A DNA stretch of 16,985 bases from UMGS1124 sp964417835. GTDB taxonomy: Bacteria; Bacillota_I; Bacilli_A; RF39; UBA660. Positions 1 to 6,250 of this stretch are shown here, piece by piece. The notes under the pieces are model-generated. The model was given only the letters and a program-made list of their open reading frames with translations. It had not been told where the DNA came from and made no database searches. A program made the translations under genes and the position numbers. The stretch lies in assembly GCA_964417835.1 (NCBI GenBank), contig CAYQJD010000020.1, positions 1 through 16,985 on the forward strand. The letters are read 5' to 3'. Each line of letters begins with the position of its first letter. Position 1 is the stretch's first letter.

Positions 1-51
1 TCCATTGCCTAATCTCTCTCTTTTTTTATTAGTCCTTGACAAAGGGTTCAT
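1..51 (-). CDS. possible start of a minus-strand gene, cut by window edge
   Basis: An ATG at 51 opens a minus-strand frame that stays open to the window edge and reads MNPLSRTNKKRERLGNG (17 residues, strongly basic). A second short frame, 121 to 53 (22 codons, MSSSKNIKSK...), stops one base before this ATG, an arrangement that would allow coupled translation. I recognise neither. No convincing ribosome binding site precedes the ATG, so this could equally be chance. A -35/-10 pair at 147-175 on the same strand is compatible with transcription in this direction. Confidence 0.2.
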   Translation of the reverse strand, partial: MNPLSRTNKKRERLGNG

Positions 52-146
52 TTTAACTATTCCAATATCTATTTTTTATCTTTTCTTTTGCTTTTGATTT
101 TATATTTTTACTACTACTCATACTACTACTCTTCTATTATAGCCTT

Positions 147-175
147 ATGATATAATATTTTACCATATATTTCAA
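147..175 (-). promoter_or_regulatory. candidate sigma-A type promoter, minus strand
   Basis: Read on the minus strand: TTGAAA (170-175), a 17-base spacer, then TATCAT (147-152). It would drive transcription toward the short frames at 121 and 51. In sequence this AT-rich such matches arise by chance, so confidence is low. Confidence 0.3.
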
Positions 176-377
176 GCTATTAAACATGTCTATTTTATCA
201 TGTCAATAGCCAATAATGTTTATAAAAAGAAAGATATAATATATTAGAAAAAGTAATATTTTTCTAAAGATATATATTTAATAATTTATAAAATACATTT
301 TATTCACACCTAAAATCTTATATAAGTTTTGTACAATCCTCCTCAAGTTTATAAATAAATATATATCAAATAATTGT

Positions 378-407
378 AAAATTCTTCTTTAATGAAGAAT
401 TTTTTTT
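378..407 (+). terminator. intrinsic terminator in front of the 443 gene
   Basis: A 10-bp perfect stem (378-387 with 394-403), a 6-base loop, and a T tract running to 407. It reads as a plus-strand terminator and lies only about 36 bases before the ATG at 443, with no plus-strand gene visible upstream. It may end a transcript from outside the window, or act as an attenuator in the leader of the next gene. Confidence 0.55.
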
Positions 408-442
408 ATTACAATGTTAAAATAAATTAGAAAGGATTAATT

Positions 443-772
443 ATGAAAAAATATTTATTAGACTATATAAAATATATAGATGAAATAATAAAAACTAATA
501 AGAATTTAAATAAAGAAATATTAGATGAACATCTAATAAAAATATCTTTTTTTCAACATGAAAGATTTATTCATTTAATAGTTACTTTATTTTATGCATT
601 GTTTATGTTTATTTTCTTCGGATTAGGAGTATTATATTGGGCATTTACAATTATTGCCTGTATTCTTTTAATATTTGTTTTATTTTATATTTTTCATTAC
701 TTCAAATTAGAAAATGGAGTTCAATATCTTTATAAACAATACGATTTAATGAAAAAAATGATAAAAAAATAA
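443..772 (+). CDS. small two-helix membrane protein, function unknown
   Basis: A 109-residue protein and the only intact plus-strand gene in the window. Two hydrophobic helices are clear, roughly residues 43-62 and 64-86, flanked by charged and amphipathic ends; the N-terminal part (1-40) is Lys/Glu rich and probably helical. Both ends should be cytoplasmic if the helices form a hairpin. The start is supported by AAAGGA six bases before the ATG. It resembles small conserved hypothetical membrane proteins of Clostridia and Bacilli, recognisable by the FFQHERxxHL and HYFKLENGVQxLYKQYD stretches, but I know no assigned function. It faces the broken gene at 948-1598 and shares with it the hairpin at 835-922. 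Confidence 0.8.
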   Translation: MKKYLLDYIKYIDEIIKTNKNLNKEILDEHLIKISFFQHERFIHLIVTLFYALFMFIFFGLGVLYWAFTIIACILLIFVLFYIFHYFKLENGVQYLYKQYDLMKKMIKK

Positions 773-834
773 ATTTTTATTTTAGAAAACTTAAATTATT
801 TATAGAATTTATTAAATATTAAAAACAATTTATT

Positions 835-922
835 AAAAAAAAACTAACAATAATATGAATTTGTAAGATATGTTTTTGATGTATATTTTTTTCTACAAGT
901 TCACAATAAGGTTAGTTTTTTT
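835..922. terminator. long hairpin, probable two-way terminator
   Basis: Arms 844-865 and 894-915 are imperfect inverted repeats (17 of 22 positions pair by Watson-Crick, plus one wobble on the plus strand), with a 28-base loop. A run of 9 A (835-843) lies outside the left arm and 7 T (916-922) outside the right arm. Either RNA strand therefore gives a stem followed by a U tract. It lies between the convergent genes at 443-772 (+) and 948-1598 (-), where a shared terminator is expected. The arms are longer than usual for a terminator, so a small mobile-element remnant is an alternative. Confidence 0.6.
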
Positions 923-947
923 ATATAAGTTTATTTTCTAAATATTA

Positions 948-1598
948 TTAATTACAATATATTTTAACAAATATATTATCTACAAAATCATTATCATTAA
1001 TATTATTTTCTAAATATTTATTAAAATTATTTTTATCTATTCCATTTTGGACTATTTTATTACAATTTGGAAAATATTCTTCTATTTGATTTATTATTAT
1101 CTTATACGATTTACCACTAAGATTGTAATTAATATATTGAATATTATCTATTAAAACAAATATAGATACAGAATTATATGTTATTCCTTTTTCTAAATAA
1201 TAATTTTCATTTATATATCAATCTGTAATATTATAATTAATAATTAATCCTAAGTTTTCACTATCTATTTCAAAAGTATATCCATATTCTGAAAGTGATA
1301 AAGCATTAATTAAATTACCATCATTGCTATCTCCAACATATTTATTTTTATATTTTATAATATTTTTAGTATTGTCTTCCGTTTCTCTAAATAATGCTCG
1401 ATTATTAGTCATATCAATCAATAACTTTTTTGAACTATTCATAAAGTATTGTAAGGTATCGTATGTTTCTTTATCAATTTTAACTTACATACCATTAATA
1501 ATAGGTTTAACATAAACAAAATTTACAAAAATAGCTCAACTTTCTTTACTACTTATCTCTAATTCTTTAGTTTCAATTGTTAACATATAATCACTCAT
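948..1598 (-). pseudogene. interrupted gene of unknown function (three in-frame stops)
   Basis: One minus-strand frame runs 217 codons from an ATG at 1598 to a TAA at 948-950, broken only by TGA at codon 21 (1536-1538), TAA at codon 38 (1485-1487) and TGA at codon 127 (1218-1220). Between the stops the translation looks like a normal soluble protein of mixed polarity with no frameshift: for example KIDKETYDTLQYFMNSSKKL before the third stop and YINENYYLEKGITYNSVSIF after it. The two TGA codons sit where Trp would fit (KES-TGA-AIFVNF, NITD-TGA-YINEN). Single G-to-A or C-to-T changes explain all three (TGG to TGA twice, CAA to TAA once), as expected for AT-biased decay. An AAGAAGGA lies directly before the ATG, closer than ideal. 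I do not recognise the family. The alternative, TGA read as Trp, does not explain the TAA. Confidence 0.65.
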
Positions 1599-1613
1599 TC
1601 CTTCTTAAATAAC

Positions 1614-1638
1614 AAAAAAACTAACTAATTCTAGTTAG
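1614..1638 (-). terminator. intrinsic terminator after tRNA-Cys
   Basis: On the minus strand: stem CTAACT/AGTTAG (1621-1626 with 1633-1638), 6-base loop, then a run of 7 T (1614-1620). It closes the tRNA-Cys transcript and also separates it from the broken gene that begins at 1598. Confidence 0.8.
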
Positions 1639-1649
1639 CATTTATTACT

Positions 1650-1668
1650 CTCGAATAATAAGTTCGAG
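1650..1668 (-). other. hairpin in the tRNA-Cys trailer
   Basis: A perfect 6-bp stem CTCGAA/TTCGAG (1650-1655 with 1663-1668) with a 7-base loop lies between the tRNA 3' end and the terminator. It has no T tract of its own. It may guide 3' processing of the tRNA precursor or be incidental. Confidence 0.4.
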
Positions 1669-1681
1669 TTTAACATCAACT

Positions 1682-1755
1682 TGGAGGACCCAGTCGGATT
1701 TGAACCAACGATCAGGGAGTTGCAGTCCCACGCCTTACCACTTGGCTATGGATCC
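1682..1755 (-). tRNA. tRNA-Cys (anticodon GCA)
   Basis: A complete 74-nt tRNA including an encoded CCA. The acceptor stem GGATCCA pairs with TGGGTCC (one G-U pair). The anticodon loop CTGCAAC is closed by GGGA/TCCC and presents GCA, specifying Cys; the T arm carries GGTTCAAATCC. The base before CCA is T, the U73 discriminator required by cysteinyl-tRNA synthetase, which supports the assignment independently. A promoter lies at 1782-1809 and a terminator at 1614-1638, so it forms its own unit, although readthrough from the 529-residue gene upstream is also possible because no terminator separates them. Confidence 0.97.
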
Positions 1756-1781
1756 AAAAAATTTATATAAATTACTTGATT

Positions 1782-1809
1782 ATTATATCATATAAATTAT
1801 ATAAATCAA
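1782..1809 (-). promoter_or_regulatory. promoter of tRNA-Cys
   Basis: On the minus strand: TTGATT (1804-1809), a 16-base spacer, then an extended -10 TGATATAAT (1782-1790). The -10 box ends 26 bases before the tRNA 5' end, leaving a short leader to be removed. The -35 box lies just after the stop codon of the preceding gene. Confidence 0.7.
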
Positions 1810-1815
1810 ATGTTT

Positions 1816-3405
1816 TTATTTTAATCTATAAATTATTTTTGTGTTTCTTAAATTAAATATTAAATTTATTTTTTCTGAATTTTGTATTTCATATGGAATA
1901 GATATAAATATTTTATTATCTACTTTATCAATTGTGTTAACACTATTTAATGTTTTAGTTTTTCCATTATAAGTATATTCAACTTTTAAAAATTCATTAA
2001 AGAATAATATATCATTTACAAAATAATTTGATATTAAGTTTTCTTTATCTAAAGATAACTCATAATCTAGTATTAATAAAGTTTTATTTGAAGACTGAGC
2101 ATCCCTTATAATTTCTGTTTTAGTTGAACAATTATTTTCATCTTGACAGTATTGTTTCTGATATGTATAGCTGCTTTTAAAATCATAGCTTTGTATTGTT
2201 AGATTAGTATTACCATAAATTTCTGAATCAAATACAATATTATCTTTAAGACTATATTCTTTTATATTTTGTGTAGAATCTATTATGTTAGCTTTTGCTT
2301 TAACAATTTTATAGACTCCTTTTGCTTCGTTTTCTTCATAACTTATTCTATCGTAAAACTTTATTGAATAATTATTTCTTTTATAATCTTTAGGAACCTT
2401 AAAAATAAAATTATAATTATAAACTTGGCCTTGCTTCAATAGTTCACTATTATATGGAGTACCTATATCTAAAAAATATTTATTAAAATAGCTTGTAGCA
2501 TAAACATAATCATTTTTATATACTAACCTAATATTATTATAATCAAATAAACTTGTTTCTCCATTATTTTTTATATTTAAATTAACTATAACAAATTTAG
2601 AATCATCTCTTACAATACTATTATTTAGATCATATTCCGTCTCGTAAACTTTATTTACCTTTATAGTATAATTATTTACTTGAAATTGTTGATTTAATTT
2701 ATAGTTAGATTTATCAAATAAATTAATAGTAAATAATGTAGAAAATAATATAACTATCAATATAATAGAAATTAATCCTATTATATATTTATTTTCAAGG
2801 AAATAATATTTTAACTCTCGTATATATTTTCGTATTCCTCTTTTATATTTATATGTATTTTTATCTAAAATTATTTCAACTTCTTCATTATCTTTTTCTT
2901 CTTGTTTTAATTCTAGTAAATCTTTTTGAAAGTTAAATTTTTTTAAATTAAATCCAATAAAATTTAAAATATATTTAATTATAAAATATATTAAAGGAAT
3001 AATAATTATTAGAGAAATATCTGAATAAGTCTTTAATGTTGTCTGTTCAACGATAGTTTCTTCTAGACTTAAAAACAAATTATTTATAAATGATAAAAAA
3101 ATTAATACAACTACTATATAAATTAGTAACATAGAGTAATCTTTTAGTGGTTTTTTCTTTTTCTTTAATAACATTATAATAAATATTAATATTATAGCTA
3201 TTATAAATATAGTAAAATAGAGTCTCCACCCTAAATAATTACTTTTTAAAGAACTATAATTGGAAACAGATCCAATGTACACTTGATTAATTAATTTATG
3301 TAAATTATTTAATTTGTATACTAAATAAAACACTAATATTGATAATATAAGATTTATTATTTTAAAATACTTAATTAAAAAAGCATATGGTTTTTTAAAT
3401 ACCAT
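1816..3405 (-). CDS. five-helix membrane protein with extracellular DUF4352-like domain
   Basis: A 529-residue protein. Hydrophobic helices fall at about 13-32, 62-80, 92-112, 129-150 and 208-231. The positive-inside pattern (KKKKK at 81-85, KKF at 155-157) predicts N-terminus in and C-terminus out. Residues 232-370 resemble the DUF4352/telomere-repeat-factor-like immunoglobulin fold common in Gram-positive surface proteins (alternating strands such as SKFVIVNLNIKNNGETS, followed by a QGQVYNYNFIFKVP stretch). Residues 371-529 form a further beta-rich part. The only two cysteines of the whole protein, C420 and C426, lie in this outer part and could form a disulfide. The start is supported by AGGATGA nine bases upstream and an extended -10 at 3430-3438. 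The function is unknown; the assignment to DUF4352 is by resemblance only. Confidence 0.75.
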   Translation of the reverse strand: MVFKKPYAFLIKYFKIINLILSILVFYLVYKLNNLHKLINQVYIGSVSNYSSLKSNYLGWRLYFTIFIIAIILIFIIMLLKKKKKPLKDYSMLLIYIVVVLIFLSFINNLFLSLEETIVEQTTLKTYSDISLIIIIPLIYFIIKYILNFIGFNLKKFNFQKDLLELKQEEKDNEEVEIILDKNTYKYKRGIRKYIRELKYYFLENKYIIGLISIILIVILFSTLFTINLFDKSNYKLNQQFQVNNYTIKVNKVYETEYDLNNSIVRDDSKFVIVNLNIKNNGETSLFDYNNIRLVYKNDYVYATSYFNKYFLDIGTPYNSELLKQGQVYNYNFIFKVPKDYKRNNYSIKFYDRISYEENEAKGVYKIVKAKANIIDSTQNIKEYSLKDNIVFDSEIYGNTNLTIQSYDFKSSYTYQKQYCQDENNCSTKTEIIRDAQSSNKTLLILDYELSLDKENLISNYFVNDILFFNEFLKVEYTYNGKTKTLNSVNTIDKVDNKIFISIPYEIQNSEKINLIFNLRNTKIIYRLK

Positions 3406-3429
3406 GTTAGATCATCCTATTCTGTAAAG

Positions 3430-3438
3430 ATTATATCA
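3430..3438 (-). promoter_or_regulatory. extended -10 promoter of the 529-residue membrane protein
   Basis: TGATATAAT on the minus strand, 24 bases before the ATG at 3405. A weak AT-only hairpin (3448-3452 with 3457-3461) followed by 9 T on the minus strand lies just upstream and could terminate the LysM gene, with this promoter starting a new transcript. No good -35 box is seen. Confidence 0.45.
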
Positions 3439-3455
3439 AAAAAAAATATATATTT

Positions 3456-3764
3456 CTATATTCTTTTATATGCTAATAATTGACCCTCTTCAAGAAGAAT
3501 TTTATTGTTTACTTTATTAAAATCATTATAATTAACATTAAATAAGTCTAAAATTTCATTTAAATTATCTCCTGAACGAGTTAAATAGTAACTATAGCCA
3601 CTTTTTGGTATTAAAATTGCCTGATTTTCATAAATATAATCATTCATATCAAGTCCATTTATAAGCGACAATAATTCTGGATTTACGTTATATTTTTTGC
3701 TAATCTGATACAGTGTATCTCCTTTTTTTATTATATAAGTTTCATACAACTCATTATTATTCAT
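3456..3764 (-). CDS. small protein with two LysM domains
   Basis: A 102-residue protein built almost entirely of two LysM units. The first (about 8-53) shows the standard YIIKKGDTLYQISKKYNV start, an N-P-E-L-L...N-G-L core and the closing ILIP. The second (about 58-100) is more divergent (YLTRSGDNLNEILDLFNVNY). LysM binds N-acetylglucosamine-containing glycans such as peptidoglycan. There is no signal peptide and no membrane helix, so it is either cytoplasmic (as in spore-coat or forespore LysM proteins) or exported by a route not visible here. The start has AGGTGA four to five bases before the ATG. A terminator of the preceding gene (3797-3818) and a TATAAT at 3785-3790 suggest it can be transcribed on its own. 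Confidence 0.85.
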   Translation of the reverse strand: MNNNELYETYIIKKGDTLYQISKKYNVNPELLSLINGLDMNDYIYENQAILIPKSGYSYYLTRSGDNLNEILDLFNVNYNDFNKVNNKILLEEGQLLAYKRI

Positions 3765-3784
3765 AAAATCACCTATAATAATAT

Positions 3785-3790
3785 ATTATA
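3785..3790 (-). promoter_or_regulatory. possible -10 box for the LysM gene
   Basis: TATAAT on the minus strand, directly after the terminator of the preceding gene and 20 bases before the LysM start. No clear -35 box; the region is nearly all A/T, so chance is a real possibility. Confidence 0.35.
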
Positions 3791-3796
3791 AAAAAT

Positions 3797-3818
3797 AAAA
3801 AAAGTGCTATTCTAACAC
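3797..3818 (-). terminator. intrinsic terminator at the end of the PH-like gene
   Basis: On the minus strand GTGTTA (3813-3818) pairs with TAGCAC (3804-3809, one G-U pair) around a 3-base loop GAA, followed by 7 T (3797-3803). The hairpin overlaps the last codons and the TAG stop of the preceding gene. Confidence 0.6.
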
Positions 3819-4265
3819 AGAACTTATTTTTTCTTTATTAGGATACATTTTTTTTGCCTCCATCATATACATAGATATAATTGTTTCTATTTCTGGCAAA
3901 GCTTTTTTAGAAATATTTGAAAAGTAAATAATTTCTTTAACTGTATCAATTGTAATTTTACCCCATATAATACCAGAAAAAACTTGCAAATCATTATACA
4001 TCTCTGGTGTAACTGAATTTAATTTATAATCATATATAATTTGATTTTGTGCAATAAGAAGACGCTCACTTGTCACACATAATACAGCAGTATCAAAAAA
4101 ATCAAGGCAAGAATTGTTTTTCTGTGCTGCAAAAGCATATAATACACGTTCATTAGGATTTAAATGTTTTTCAATAATCTTACAATGTTGTTTTACACGC
4201 CACATAATAGTACTTGGATATCTTTTTTTAAATTCTGCTACACATTGAAATACATTTTTTTCCAT
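3807..4265 (-). CDS. PH-like domain protein, function unknown
   Basis: A 152-residue soluble protein, counted from the ATG at 4265 (MEKNVFQC). A GTG at 4274 in the same frame overlaps the upstream stop as GTGA, but the ATG is preferred because related proteins I recall start MEKNVFQ and an AGTGAG lies about eight bases upstream. The pattern of an N-terminal helical part, HLNPNERVLYAF, then a TAVLCVTSERLLIA strand-turn-strand and an IIWGKITIDTVKEI strand resembles bacterial PH-like domains (bPH/YvbH type) found in Firmicutes. Bacterial PH-like proteins are mostly of unknown role. There is no membrane segment. The gene starts within ten bases of the end of the thioredoxin-fold gene, so the two are co-transcribed, and it ends in a terminator overlapping its stop codon. 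Confidence 0.7.
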   Translation of the reverse strand: MEKNVFQCVAEFKKRYPSTIMWRVKQHCKIIEKHLNPNERVLYAFAAQKNNSCLDFFDTAVLCVTSERLLIAQNQIIYDYKLNSVTPEMYNDLQVFSGIIWGKITIDTVKEIIYFSNISKKALPEIETIISMYMMEAKKMYPNKEKISSVLE

Positions 4266-4270
4266 TAAAA

Positions 4271-5086
4271 TCACTCACTTATCATTTTTACGTTCTTTAA
4301 TTTTTCTACTAAAGTTTGTCTATCAACATATCCACTTATACAATCAATAATTTTACCATTTTTAGTATATAGTGTAAGGGGTGTCCCAAAGCCTTCAGAA
4401 AGTTTAAATTCTACTCCTTTAGAATTACATTTTGCTGGGACTGTAAGATCTAAATTAACTATTTTTTCATATTCATCTTTATCATAACCATCTGAATTAA
4501 AGTAATAAATATCTATATTATATTTATTAGCTACAGCATTATACACTGGTTTAAACATATTACAAAAATAGCAAGAATCTCTACCAAATACTGACATCAC
4601 TACATTATCACTTTCAATTAAATTTTTATATGTTTTATAGCTACTAGCAACTTTATATGATTTATTATCGTCAGTAATATTTGCAATAACAAAAATTTCA
4701 ATATCTTTTTTTATACTATCAAAATCATCTTTTTTATAAGTTTTTTGAATATCACCTTCTATAAATAATACATATTTATTAGTAGTTCCTATAATATTTT
4801 GCGTCTCATCATTATTTTCTATATTATATATATCAAAACTATAAGAATAATCATTTGATTTATTTGCCATACTTTTCTTTATATTTTTAAGTTTTTTCTT
4901 TGAATCTTTATTATCTCCAGCATAAAGAATAAATGTTTCTTTTTGAGATATTTTTTCTTCTAAAGTACTAGTTGTTATCGTTTCAATTTTCTGTTTCGAA
5001 ATATAATCTAATATAATAGGAATAAACAATATTATTAATATTACTAAAAATATAATTAATCCTAAATGTTTTTTAATATTTTCCAT
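4271..5086 (-). CDS. membrane-anchored thioredoxin-fold protein (CYFC)
   Basis: A 271-residue protein. An N-terminal helix (about 8-29) after Lys5-Lys6 anchors it with the rest outside. The C-terminal half (about 160-265) is a thioredoxin fold: a VVMSVFGRDSCYFC stretch with the CxxC pair C172/C175, a DIYYFNSDG strand, GFGTP with the expected cis-proline P236, and a closing strand-turn with G244. Residues 36-135 look like a second thioredoxin-type unit (TFILYAGD..., YVLFIEGD) that has lost its cysteines. Two more cysteines, C220 and C249, are unusual. It probably reduces, oxidises or isomerises disulfides of surface proteins; the direction cannot be told. Strong GGGAGG upstream and a promoter at 5106-5134. 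It ends in TGA just inside the next gene's upstream GTG. Confidence 0.8.
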   Translation of the reverse strand: MENIKKHLGLIIFLVILIILFIPIILDYISKQKIETITTSTLEEKISQKETFILYAGDNKDSKKKLKNIKKSMANKSNDYSYSFDIYNIENNDETQNIIGTTNKYVLFIEGDIQKTYKKDDFDSIKKDIEIFVIANITDDNKSYKVASSYKTYKNLIESDNVVMSVFGRDSCYFCNMFKPVYNAVANKYNIDIYYFNSDGYDKDEYEKIVNLDLTVPAKCNSKGVEFKLSEGFGTPLTLYTKNGKIIDCISGYVDRQTLVEKLKNVKMISE

Positions 5087-5105
5087 CTATAATACCTCCC
5101 ATATA

Positions 5106-5134
5106 ATTTTATCAAATTCTTTAATATTAGTAAA
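5106..5134 (-). promoter_or_regulatory. promoter of the thioredoxin-fold gene
   Basis: On the minus strand TTTACT (5129-5134), a 17-base spacer, then TGATAAAAT (5106-5114), an extended -10. It lies in the 59-base gap after the prepilin-like gene and gives a leader of about 15-20 bases to the GGGAGG site, so the genes from here on can be transcribed apart from truA. Confidence 0.5.
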
Positions 5135-5145
5135 TATTTGTATCC

Positions 5146-5517
5146 TTAAAAACTCAAGTGATATTCCTTTAATCCTACTTCATCTATATTTATAATAATA
5201 TATTCCTTATTTATATCGAATAGTTCATTATTTGTAGGATTATATATTTTTTCTTCTAACAATCCACAATCAACTAACGCTGTTAAATATATTTCTGTAG
5301 TTTTTCTTTCTTTTAATTCGTTTTCATATTTAAGCCCACATTCACTTTCTAAAAATATATCTGAAGCAGCAGCAACATTTTCTCTTAAAGATTCTAGCTG
5401 ATCTGCGTGCGTTGTTTTAAATGCAGTATTAATTTTAGGAATTAATACTATTCCTACAATGCTAAATATAGCAATTACAGAAATTAATTCAATAAGTGTA
5501 AATCCATTTTTTTTCAT
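5146..5517 (-). CDS. prepilin-like protein (type IV pilin/ComG pseudopilin type)
   Basis: A 123-residue protein with a textbook type IV prepilin N-terminus: a short basic leader MKKNG, cleavage expected before F6, the conserved Glu10 (FTLIE), and a hydrophobic helix to about residue 28. After processing and methylation of F6 such proteins assemble into pili or competence pseudopili at the membrane. The mature part contains exactly two cysteines, C60 and C84, likely a disulfide as in ComGC-type pilins. The short C-terminal part ends in beta strands. No peptidase, assembly ATPase or other pilin is present in this window, so partners must lie elsewhere. GAAGGAG before the ATG overlaps the truA stop, so it follows truA in the same transcript. 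The adjacent CxxC protein could serve its disulfide (inference). Confidence 0.85.
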   Translation of the reverse strand: MKKNGFTLIELISVIAIFSIVGIVLIPKINTAFKTTHADQLESLRENVAAASDIFLESECGLKYENELKERKTTEIYLTALVDCGLLEEKIYNPTNNELFDINKEYIIINIDEVGLKEYHLSF

Positions 5518-5527
5518 ATTTCTCCTT

Positions 5528-6250
5528 CTAGTATTTTACATCTACTAAATATAAGCCATTAGCAGGTACAGTCATAAATATAATTTTGTTATTTTCATTA
5601 TCAATTAAATTTGCAAAATCTTTAATAGTTATTTTCCCATTTCCAACAGAAATTAAAGCTCCAACTATGTTTCTAACCATGTATCTATAGAAACTTTTTC
5701 CTATTAAAGTTATTATTAAATAATCGTCTTTTGATTTAATATTAGTTTTATAAATTTCACTATTATAATTATTTCTTTCTCCACTAACAAAAGATTTATA
5801 AGAGTGTTTTCCCTTTAATAATTTAATCGCTTTTTTCATTTTATTTTTATTTAACTTTTTGCAATAATTATAAATATAATCATTCTTTATTGCACTATAC
5901 TCTCCTAAATTTATAATATATTTATAGATTTTCATTTTAACATCAAATCGTGCGTGAAAGTTTTTATTAACTATTATACAATCTTTAACTACAATTGAAT
6001 CACTTAAAAGTGAGTTTAATGCATTCTTTAATCGAGATGGTGGTATTTCATAATTTAAATCAAAATGACATTTCTGAGCAATGGCATGTACGTTTCTATC
6101 AGTACGTCCACTTCCTTTTATTACAACTTGTTCTTTATTTATAATAGTTAAAGCAGATTCTATTTCTTTTTGTACTGTATTTTTTTCATTTAATCTTTGA
6201 AATCCGTAATATTTACTTCCATCATAAGAAATAGTTATTAAATATCTCAT
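5528..6250 (-). CDS. truA: tRNA pseudouridine(38-40) synthase
   Basis: TruA converts uridine 38-40 of the tRNA anticodon stem-loop to pseudouridine. The 240-residue length is typical. Visible motifs in order: an ISYDGSKYYGFQ opening, GSGRTDRNVHA with the catalytic Asp (D51), FHARFDVKMKIYKY, the KHSYKSF region, and the C-terminal FYRYMVRNIVGALISVGNGK. The catalytic loop usually reads GRTD-x-GVHA; here the second Gly is Asn (GRTDRNVHA), a mild change outside the catalytic Asp. The start overlaps the preceding ATPase-like gene by four bases (ATGA), and GGAG lies six bases upstream, so translation is coupled. In Bacilli truA usually follows ecfA1-ecfA2-ecfT; here ecfT is absent. Confidence 0.95.
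   Translation of the reverse strand: MRYLITISYDGSKYYGFQRLNEKNTVQKEIESALTIINKEQVVIKGSGRTDRNVHAIAQKCHFDLNYEIPPSRLKNALNSLLSDSIVVKDCIIVNKNFHARFDVKMKIYKYIINLGEYSAIKNDYIYNYCKKLNKNKMKKAIKLLKGKHSYKSFVSGERNNYNSEIYKTNIKSKDDYLIITLIGKSFYRYMVRNIVGALISVGNGKITIKDFANLIDNENNKIIFMTVPANGLYLVDVKY

Larger units (their letters stand above)
52..442. other. AT-rich intergenic region, mostly without recognisable content
   Basis: No open frame of useful length is visible on either strand apart from the 22-codon frame at 53-121 (-). The stretch holds a candidate minus promoter (147-175), a plus-strand extended -10-like TGATATAAT at 148-156, a perfect 9-bp hairpin of A/T composition at 244-267 (6-base loop, no T tract), and the intrinsic terminator at 378-407. 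A good Shine-Dalgarno-like AGGAGG on the minus strand (near 340) leads to no open frame, which may mark an eroded gene. Confidence 0.5.

Noticed and set aside
100..140. The TACTACTACT triplet repeats near 111-131 as a functional microsatellite
   Set aside because: Only a few units, interrupted, and outside any supported coding sequence.
1218..1442. A stand-alone 74-residue gene on the minus strand
   Set aside because: It is the middle piece of the larger interrupted frame 948-1598, bounded by an internal Met and a TGA; it has no ribosome site of its own.
1324..1515. A plus-strand hydrophobic open frame
   Set aside because: It is the opposite strand of the interrupted gene; antisense frames of AT-rich genes often look hydrophobic, and there is no ribosome site.
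1640..1680. A second tRNA next to tRNA-Cys
   Set aside because: The GTTCGA-like string belongs to a simple 6-bp hairpin; no acceptor, D or anticodon arms can be built.
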